Source of the DNA: Azospirillum sp. TSH64
GTDB lineage: Bacteria > Pseudomonadota > Alphaproteobacteria > Azospirillales > Azospirillaceae
Reading direction: 5' to 3'
DNA length: 63,206 nt
Assembly: GCF_003116035.1 (NCBI RefSeq)
Contig: NZ_LGQW01000015.1
Span: 6,766,555-6,829,760, forward strand
Part shown: positions 52,137-61,300 of the stretch, piece by piece
Numbering within the stretch: position 1 is the stretch's first letter
How the letters are laid out: each line of letters begins with the position of its first letter
The notes under the pieces: generated by a model
The model's input: only the letters and a program-made list of their open reading frames with translations
Told to the model about the DNA's origin: nothing
The model's database searches: none
Made by a program: the position numbers and the translations under genes

Positions 52137-53927
52137 TCACCGCACAGCCCACCGTTCCAGGGCGGCGCGGACCCGAAGGATGACGGGAGGCCAGTCGCCC
52201 GGCCGGTCCTGGCGGAATAGGCGCATGGTTGGATACCAGGGGCTGTCGGACCGGTTGCGCAGCCAGCGCCAGCAGGCATCGTGGCGCGACAGCATCCAGA
52301 CCGGCCGTCCCAGCGCGCCGGCCAGATGGCACACCGAGGTGTCCACGCTGATGACGAGGTCGAGTTCCGCGACGAGCGCGGCGGTGTCGGCGAAATCCTC
52401 AACCGCATCCATCCAGTCGACGAGGTCGAGGCCGGATGACCGTGCTTCGCGCGCCGGTGGGCCTTTTTGCAGGCTGTAGAACCTCACGCCCGGAATGCCG
52501 GCGAGCGGGGCCAGCGCGGAAAGCGGCAGGCTGCGCCGCCGGTCGACCATATGCGCGACGAACTGCTCGTCATGCGCCGAACCGGCCCAGACCAGACCGA
52601 CCTTCAGTCCATCCTCGGCATCGAGCTTCCGTTTCCAGGCGGCACGCTCCTGCCCGGACGGGCTCAGATAGGGGACGGCGGCCGGAATGGTCGCCAGACC
52701 GGTGCCGAACGCCAAGGGAAGGCTGAGCAGCGGAATGCAGGCATCGCAGGCCGGTGGCGGCTCCGTCAGCGACCGGACGGAGGCGATGCCGGGAAGCCCG
52801 GACAGCAGCCGGACCAATGCCGGCTGCACCATCAGGTGGACCTGGGCGCCGAGTGCCGCCAGCATCGGGGCATAACGGACGAATTGCAGCGTATCTCCCT
52901 GTCCCTGTTCGGCCACCAGCAGGAGTGAGCGTCCCGCCGGATTGCCGCCGGTCCAGCGTGGCGCATGGGCCGGATAGGCCACACCCTCCATCCGCCAGCG
53001 GGATTCGTAGAGGCGCCAGCCGGTGGCGAAGTCGCCCTCCGCCAGCAGCACCATCGACAGGTTGAAGCCCGCGACATCGCTCTCGGGATGAATCGCCAGG
53101 GCGCGCTCATTGCCGCGGCGCGCCGTGTCTGCCTGTCCGCTGCCATGTTCGGCCAGGGACAGGTTGATCAGGGCCGCCGCCGAAGCCGGTTGCAGGACGA
53201 GCGACCGGCGGGCGAACTGCACAGCGGTCGCGAAATCGCCGCGCAGGGTTGCCACCAGACTGTCGCCGGTTTCGGCATGTCCCTCCAGCGGCGCCAGCCG
53301 GTGCAGCCGGCCATGCAGGACCTGCGCGGCGTCGAGCCTGCCCAGCCGGATCAGGAAGCCGGCAAGGCTCACATAGCCGGCCGGCCGGTCGGGCGACAGC
53401 GCGACCGCGCGCTGCGCACAGGCAAGCGGAAGATCCGGCTTTCCCGTTTGACCCAGCCCGCCGGCCAGCGCCAGCCACAGCGGAGGATTGTCCGGAGCCA
53501 GCCGCACCGCCCGGCGAAGGACGAGCGGCAGACGCTCCATCGCCCGCCGCTCCAGCAGAATCGAACCGGCGACCGACCACGCTTCGGCGAAGCCCGGATC
53601 GAGAGCGAGTGCACGCATCGCCGCTCGCGCCGCGGCTTTGAAACGGCGGCCCTTGAGCAGCAGCGAAGCCAGTCCGGTCCAGGCCTTCGGATAGGCCGGA
53701 CGCAACCGCAAGGCATGATGGTAGGCCCGCGCCGCGCCGGGCATCTGGCCAAGGGCGCGCCGCGCCTCGCCGAGATTGTGCCAGATGCTTGCCCGGTGCG
53801 GCGCCAGTATCGCCGCCGCGGTGAAACAGGAAACGGCAGATGCCTCCAGTCCGCCGGCCAGGGCGGCGGCACCGCGGTGGGTAAGGGCAACGGCTTGATC
53901 GGCGAAATCGGAGGTTGGGGCGGGCAT
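52137..53927 (-). CDS. TPR protein with GT9-like glycosyltransferase domain
   Basis: With the start placed at 53927 the product has 596 residues; upstream Met codons are possible. About ten TPR units cover the first 300 residues (e.g. AYHHALRLRPAYPKAWTGLASLLL). The C-terminal about 250 residues have a heptosyltransferase/GT-B-like shape: LLLVAEQGQGDTLQFVRYAPML, KVGLVWAGSAHDEQF and a LVISVDTSVCHLAGALG loop that matches the sugar-nucleotide region. Such fusions glycosylate proteins or surface glycans. It may act on the giant repeat protein nearby. Confidence 0.78.
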   Translation of the reverse strand: MPAPTSDFADQAVALTHRGAAALAGGLEASAVSCFTAAAILAPHRASIWHNLGEARRALGQMPGAARAYHHALRLRPAYPKAWTGLASLLLKGRRFKAAARAAMRALALDPGFAEAWSVAGSILLERRAMERLPLVLRRAVRLAPDNPPLWLALAGGLGQTGKPDLPLACAQRAVALSPDRPAGYVSLAGFLIRLGRLDAAQVLHGRLHRLAPLEGHAETGDSLVATLRGDFATAVQFARRSLVLQPASAAALINLSLAEHGSGQADTARRGNERALAIHPESDVAGFNLSMVLLAEGDFATGWRLYESRWRMEGVAYPAHAPRWTGGNPAGRSLLLVAEQGQGDTLQFVRYAPMLAALGAQVHLMVQPALVRLLSGLPGIASVRSLTEPPPACDACIPLLSLPLAFGTGLATIPAAVPYLSPSGQERAAWKRKLDAEDGLKVGLVWAGSAHDEQFVAHMVDRRRSLPLSALAPLAGIPGVRFYSLQKGPPAREARSSGLDLVDWMDAVEDFADTAALVAELDLVISVDTSVCHLAGALGRPVWMLSRHDACWRWLRNRSDSPWYPTMRLFRQDRPGDWPPVILRVRAALERWAVR

Positions 53928-54222
53928 GAAGGAGTTTCCTGGGAAAGGTGGCGGGCCGGTGTAAATCTGCCATGGAGAGAACTGGAGCATGGGGGCGGCA
54001 TCCGTCCGATTCGGCGGAGCGAAATCCGGGGGCGGCCCCGACTTCCACCACCTTTGGTCGTTCATGTACGGATACTCGTTCAAGTCTCTTCCATCTTTGG
54101 ATGTGGTGAAATCGGGATCTCCGAGAAAATTATCTACTCTCTTAATAATTTTAGTTTGTTTTACGGTGTATGCTAAGGGTTCATCCGGGATGATGGGCCT
54201 AACGACAGGGAAGAGTGGTCGG
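53928..54222. promoter_or_regulatory. 295-bp divergent region with AT-rich inverted repeat
   Basis: No convincing gene is seen. AAAATTAT (54126-54133) and ATAATTTT (54145-54152) form an 8-bp inverted repeat in a locally AT-rich patch between the glycosyltransferase and the TIGR03032-type gene. It could be a promoter or a binding site for a nucleoid protein. Confidence 0.4.
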
Positions 54223-55287
54223 ATGGTGGCCGAAGAACGATCTCAGCCCATGCTGCAAGGCACGCCCAACCTGCCGGATTGGCTGGAAACGGTCGGCTGC
54301 GCCATCGCGTTTTCGACCTATGAGGCACATAGGCTCTTCTTCCTCGGGCTGGGGGAGGGTGGGCGTCTGAAGGCCCATGAACGGATGGTGCAGCGCTGCC
54401 AGGGCCTGTGCGCCGACGGAACCGCACTGTGGGTCGGCGGGCAATCCCATCTTTGGCGCTTCGCCAGCACGCTTCAGCCATCCGACCGCACGCCGTCGGG
54501 CGCAGACCGCCTCTATGTGCCGCGTCTGGGCTACATGACCGGCGACGTCGATATCCATGACATCGCGGTCGGACCGGACGGCATCCCGGTCTTCGTCAAC
54601 ACGCGCTTCAGCTGTCTTGCCGTTCCTGACGCCGACCGGGGATTCCGTCCGGTCTGGAAGCCCGCCTTCATTTCCGCCCTGCGCAACGAGGACCGCTGCC
54701 ATCTGAACGGGATGGCGCTCGGCGAGGACGGCCGGCCGAGGTTCGCGACGGCATTGGGCCGCTGCGACGTCATCGAAGGCTGGCGGGAGCGCCGGGCCGA
54801 TGGCGGCGTGCTGATCGATGTCCCGTCCGGCGAGGTTGCCTGTGCCGGCCTGTCGATGCCCCACTCCCCGCGCTGGCACCGTGGCCGGCTGTGGCTGCTC
54901 AATTCCGGCACTGGCGAACTTGGAACGGTGGACGACAGCGGCCGCTTCGAGCCGATCTGCTTCTGCCCCGGCTTCGCGCGCGGACTGGCCTTCCATGGCA
55001 AATGGGCGGTCGTCGGGCTGTCGCGTCCACGCGGCGACCACGGAACGTTGAGCGCTTTGCCGCTTGAGCCGGCGTTGAATAGGGCCGGGGTTTCCGCCCA
55101 GTGCGGCTTGGCCGTGGTCGATACGGACAGCGGGACCGTGGCGCATATGCTGTGGCTCCATCACACCGTGAACGAGCTGTACGACGTCGCCATCCTTCCC
55201 GGCGTGCGCCGGGCGGAGGCGGTGGGTCTGCTCGACGCGCGGGCGCTGGCCGACGCGGTGGCCATTCCAACGGAAATTTTGAATTGA
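54223..55287 (+). CDS. TIGR03032-type protein (DUF4915-like), function unknown
   Basis: The 354-residue protein matches the TIGR03032 pattern: FSTYEAHRLFFLG near the N-terminus, a VDIHDIAVGPDGIPVFVNTRFSCLA stretch, CHLNGMALGEDGRPRF, MPHSPRWHRGRLWLLNSGTGELG and LSRPRGDHGTLS. It is probably a beta-propeller. The ATG at 54223 has AGGGAAGAG upstream; earlier Mets exist. Proteins of this family often sit near large repeat proteins and glycosyltransferases, as here, but their reaction is unknown. Confidence 0.8.
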   Translation: MVAEERSQPMLQGTPNLPDWLETVGCAIAFSTYEAHRLFFLGLGEGGRLKAHERMVQRCQGLCADGTALWVGGQSHLWRFASTLQPSDRTPSGADRLYVPRLGYMTGDVDIHDIAVGPDGIPVFVNTRFSCLAVPDADRGFRPVWKPAFISALRNEDRCHLNGMALGEDGRPRFATALGRCDVIEGWRERRADGGVLIDVPSGEVACAGLSMPHSPRWHRGRLWLLNSGTGELGTVDDSGRFEPICFCPGFARGLAFHGKWAVVGLSRPRGDHGTLSALPLEPALNRAGVSAQCGLAVVDTDSGTVAHMLWLHHTVNELYDVAILPGVRRAEAVGLLDARALADAVAIPTEILN

Positions 55288-55355
55288 CCGGGCGCCTGAT
55301 GGCGACCGGTGAACGGGTGCGGTGTCGACAAATTCATTTCAGGGGCTGAAAGATC

Positions 55356-58300
55356 GTGACCACTCCAACCTTTACCCTTGTCGGCACCAATTCTATCGGC
55401 CTCAGCGACATTGGGGATTACGCCGCACCTGTGCTCAAGGATCTCGACGGCGACGGCGATCTGGATCTTCTGGTTGGCACCAAGCTTGGCCAGACGGTGT
55501 ATTTCGCCAATGTCGGAACGACGCTGGCGCCGACATATTCCCTGCAGGGTACGAACCTGTTCGGACTTTCCGGCTTCAATACATATGCGAGACCAAGCCT
55601 CGTCGATATCGATGGCGATGGCGACCTCGATCTGTTCATAGGCAGCAACAACGGCGGCACGCAGTTCTACCGCAACGGCGGGACGTCGTCGTCTCCAACC
55701 TTCTCGTTGGAGGGAACCAACCTCTTCGGCATCGTCACCGGCCGCTATCTGGCTCCGACCTTCGCCGATCTGGACGGTGACGGCGACGCCGATCTGCTGA
55801 TGGGGGACAATTCCAACGGCATCCTTCTCTACCGCAACAACGGAACGTCGTCGTCGCCGACCTTTTCGCTGGAGGGAACGAACCTCTTCGGCATGACGGC
55901 GGGCGACAGTTTCAATGGACCGGTCCTCGTCGACCTCGATGGTGACGGCGATCTCGACCTCGTGAACAAGGATGTCGTTTCCATCAACATCGGGACGACA
56001 TCCTCCCCCACCTTCTCGCTCGTCGGGACGGCTGTCTACGGCCTCGTCACCGGAGCCTATCCGATGCCGGCCCTGGCCGACCTCGACGGCGACGGCGACC
56101 TCGACGCGCTCTATGGCGTCTCCAACGGCACCCTGTTGTATCTGAGGAACATCGCGCCGGTCGTCAGGACGCTGGCAGATTCCGGCAACACGCTGACGCT
56201 GTCGCAGATCAACACGCTGACGGGCGGCGCCGGCACCGATGTCATCACGCTGGGCAACATCGGCGCGACCTTCGGCGTAGCCGACGTCGAAACGCTGACC
56301 GGTGGGGTCGGCACCGACGTGGTTACGCTTGGTACCGCCGGCAACACGATTCTGGTATCGAGGCTGGAATCGGTGATCGGCGGCGGGGGCACCGATGTCA
56401 TCCTGCTCGGCACGGCGGGCAACTCTCTCTTGCTCGGGGCAGCCGAGACGCTGTTCGGTGGGACCGGCACAGATGTCATAACTTTGAATTTACTCGGAAA
56501 CACGCTGAGTGTGACCGGCATCGAGACGGTGACCGGGGGTAACGGTACCGATGTCGTGACACTCGGAACCGCCGGCAGCACCATGTTGGTAAGGCTGTTG
56601 GAAACCCTGACCGGCGGTGCCGGCACCGATATCGTGACGTTCGCCTCCGGCGGCAACACGACATTGGTGTCCGACATCGAGACGCTGATCGGTGGAAATG
56701 CCGTCGACGCCGTGACGCTCGGCACCGGCGGCAGCACGCTCCTGGCGAGGCTGCTGGAAACCCTGATCGGCGGCCTCGGCACCGACGTTGTGACTCTCGG
56801 CGCCGGTGGCAACTCTGTGCTGATCTCGGTTGCCGAGACATTGACCGGCGGCTCCGGCAACGATGTCGTGACGCTCGATGCTGCGGGAAGCACTCTGCTG
56901 GCTTCCAGAATCGAGACGTTCATCGGCGGCTCCGGCACCGATGTCATCATGCTCGACACCGGTGGCAGCACGCTGCTGGTGAGGCTGTTGGAAACCCTGA
57001 CCGGTGGTGCCGGCACCGACGTGGTGACAATTGGCACCGGCGGCAGCAGCGTGATGGTTTCCGATATCGAGACACTGACCGGCGGGGCTGGTTTGGATGT
57101 CGTGACACTCGGAACCGGCGGTAACACGATTGTGGTTTGGCGCATCGAAACGCTGACGGGAAACAGCGGCACCGATGTCGTGACCGTACGCTCCGGCGGC
57201 GCATCGATTATGGTGCAAGGCATCGAGACGCTGACCGGCGGTAACGGCCTTGAGGTCGTGACGCTGAGTAGTTCCGGCAACACGATGTTGGTCTCGACCA
57301 TCGAGACGCTGACCGGCGGTGTCGGCACCGACGTTGTGACGCTGGGTACTTCCGGCAACACGATGTTGGTCTCGGCCATCGAGACGCTGATCGGCAGTGC
57401 CGGCACCGACGTGGTGACGTTAGGCACTGGCGGCAACAGCGTGATGGTTTCCGGCATCGAGACACTGACCGGCGGTGCCGGCACCGATGTCATCATGCTC
57501 GGCACCGTTGGCAGCACGATGCTGGTTACCTATATCGAGACGCTCATCGGCGGCACCGGCACCGATACCGTGATTCTCAGCACGGCTGGCAACACCTTGT
57601 CGGCCTCATCTCTCGAAACGCTGACCGGTGGCGCCGGCACCGATGTCATCATGCTCGGAACCGCCGGCAGCACGATGCTGGTTACCGATATCGAGACGGT
57701 GATAGCAGACAGCGGCACCGATGCCGTAATTCTGGGCACGGCTGGCTCAACTCTGAGCGTGCAGGGCCTTGAGATCTTGACCGGCGGGTCCGGCACCGAC
57801 GTGGTGACGCTGGGCAGCGCGGGCAACACCTTGCTGGTGTCGGGTATCGAGACGCTGATCGGCGGGGCCGCCACCGACATCGTGACGTTGGGTGCCGCCG
57901 GCAGCACGATGCTGGTGTCGTCTGTCGAAGTGCTGACCGGCGGGTCCGGCACCGACGTGGTGACACTGAACAGCGCGGGCAACACCTTGCTGGTGTCGGG
58001 TATCGAGACGCTGATCGGCGGGGCCGCCACCGACATCGTGACGTTGGGTGCCGCCGGCAGCACGATGCTGGTGTCGTCTGTCGAAGTGCTGACCGGCGGG
58101 TCCGGCACCGACGTGGTGACACTGAACAGCGCGGGCAACACCTTGCTGGTGTCCGGTATCGAGACGCTGATCGGTGGGGCCGCCACCGACATCGTGACGT
58201 TGGGCACTGCCGGCAACACGCTGACTGCGATCGGATTCAAGACCCTGACCGGCGGATCCGGCACCGATGTCATCACGCTCGGTACCGCTGGCAGCACGAT

Positions 58301-61300
58301 GCTGGTTTCGAGGCTGGAAACCGTGCTCGGTGGCAGCGGCACCGACCTCATCCTGCTCGATGCCGCGGGCAGCACCCTGGCGGTCGCGGCAATCGAGACC
58401 CTGACCGGGAGTGCCGGTACCGATGTCGTGACTCTCGGCAACGCCGGCAACACGTTGAGCGTGACCGGCATCGAAACGCTGACCGGGGGGGCCGGTACCG
58501 ATGTCGTGACACTCGGATCAGCCGGCAGCACGATGCGGGTGAGCGCGTTGGAGTCGCTGATTGGCACCGCCGGCGCCAATGTGATCACGCTGGGTGGCAC
58601 AGCAGGCTCAACCATGACGGTGTCGGGGCTGAAGACCCTGACCGGCGGGATTGGTAGTGACGTCATCACGCTCGGTTCTGCGGGCAATACCACGACGGCC
58701 TTGCAAATAGAAACCCTGATCGGCGGGACTGGCATCGATATCATCACGCTGGGTTCGTCAGGGAACACCACGCTGGTGTCCGGGTTGGAAACCCTGCTCG
58801 GCGGCGTTGGTATCGATATCGTTACCCTGGGCAATACCGGCAATACGATTGCCGTCTATAGCATCGAAACCATCATCGGCGGTGCGGGAACCGACTCCGT
58901 CTCGCTCGGCAGCAACGGTGTACGGTACTCGGTCTCGGGCGTGGAATTCATCACCGCGGGCGGCGCGGGCGGCACATCGATTTTGCAACTGGCGACGCAG
59001 GGCAACACCGCCACGGTGTCGTTGGTTACGACCATTGTCGGCGACATCGGCACCGACGTGATCACCCTGGGATCGACCGGCGTCACCACAAGGGTGTCGG
59101 ATTTTGAGACGCTGACCGGTGGTGTCGGCACCGATGCCGTGACCATCGGGACCGCCGGTACGACCATGCTCGTCTCTCGGCTGGAAACCCTGACCGGCGG
59201 ATCCGGCACCGATGTCATCACCATCGGAACCGTCGGCAGCACCATGTTGGTGAGGCTGCTGGAAACCCTGACCGGCAGCGTCGGCACCGACGTGGTGACA
59301 CTCGGCACCGGTGGCAACACTCTGCTGATCCAGGCTGTCGAGACGTTGATCGGCGGCGTTGCCACCGATGTCGTGACGCTCGGCACCGGCGGCGTCACCG
59401 TGTTGGCGAGGCTGCTGGAAACCCTGACCGGCAGTGCCGACACCGACGTGGTGACGCTCGGCACCGGTGGCAACACTCTGCTGATCTCGGCTGTCGAGAC
59501 GTTGACCGGCAGCGTTGCCACCGATGTCGTGACGCTCGGGACAGCGGGAAACTCTCTGCTGGCGTCCAGAATCGAGACGCTCACCGGCGGTGCCGGTACC
59601 GATGTCGTCACCATCGGTACGCTCGGCAGCACCATGTTGGTGCAACTGCTGGAGACGCTGACCGGCGGTGCCGGCACCGACGTGGTGACGCTCGGCAGCG
59701 CCGGCAGCACCATGATGATGTCGGCGCTTGAGAGCATAACCGGCGGCGCGGGCATCGACATCGTTACGTTGAGCGACGCTGGCAGCAGTTTTGCCGTTAA
59801 GCAGATCGACACGCTGGTCGGCGGCGCGGGGTCCGACATCGTCAATTATATGCTGAGCACCACCGAAACCATAACACTCAGCAACATCGAGGCGATCACC
59901 GCCTCGGGGAGCGGAACACTCACCGTTCAGATCGGAACAGGCGGCGGAACTCTTTCGGTCGGAAATCTCGATTATGTTGTCGGCTCGTCCGCCACGGACG
60001 TCGTCACTCTCTCGGGAACCTATTTGGTAGGCGTCTCGAACATCGAAACGCTGATCGGCACAAGCTCTGTCGATCACTCGATAACTCTTGGGACCGGCGG
60101 CAACACGACGCTGGTCGTTGGGCTGGAATCCCTGATCGGCGGCGTCGGCACGGATGTGCTGATGATCGGCACTGCCGGATCGACGATGCTGGTGCGACTG
60201 CTGGAGACGCTGACCGGCGGTGCCGGCACCGACGTGGTGACGTTCGGGACTGGCGGCAACAGCGTGATGGTTTCCGACATCGAGACACTGACCGGCGGGG
60301 CTGGTTTGGATGTCGTGGCACTCGGAAGCGGCGGTAACACGATTCTGGTTTGGCGCATCGAAACGCTGACGGGAAACAGCGGCACCGATGTCGTAACGGT
60401 GGCATCCGGCGGCGCATCGATGATCGTGCAAGGCATCGAGACGCTGACCGGCGGCAACGGCCTTGAGATCGTGACGCTGGGTACTTCCGGCAACACGATG
60501 TCGGTCTCGGCCATCGAGTCGCTGACCGGCGGTGCCGGTACCGACGTGGTAACGCTGGGCACCGCGGGCAGCACGATGCTGGTAGCCGGCATCGAGACGC
60601 TGATCGGCAGTGCCGGCACCGATGTCGTGACACTCGGCACCGCAGGCAACACCCTGTTGGTGAGCGGCATCGAAACGCTGACTGGCAGTACCGGTACCGA
60701 TGTCGTGACGCTTGGCGCCGCTGGAAACACCCTGTCGGTGGCCGGCATCGAGACGCTGATCGGCAGTGCCGGCACCGACGTCGTGACGCTGGGCACCGCC
60801 GGGAACACCCTGCTGACGGACGCCATCGAAACGCTCATCGGCGGCTCCGGCACCGATGTCGTTGTGATCGGCACCGGCGGGGCGACCATTCACGTCGTCA
60901 ACATCGAAACCGTCATCGCGACGGGGCAGACCCTTCATCTGAGCGGGCTGGAAACCCTGGTCAGTATTTTCAGTGCCGACGTTATCGTCCTGGACGACGG
61001 TGGCAGCACCCTGTCCGTCTCCAACCAGTACAGGACCATCCTCGGATCGTCAGCATCCGACGTGGTCACGCTTGCAACCGGCGGCAGCACGGTTCTCGTC
61101 GAACGCCTCGAAACGCTGACCGGGTCCAACGGCGGCGATGCGGTGATCGTCGGCACGACCGGCATCACACTGCTGGCCACACTGCTCGAAACGATCATCG
61201 GTGGGGTCGGCACCGACGTCATCACCCTTGGCGGCGCGGGCGGCACCCTGCTCGTCGATCGGCTGGAGACCTTGACCGGCGGCAGCGGCACCGACATCGT

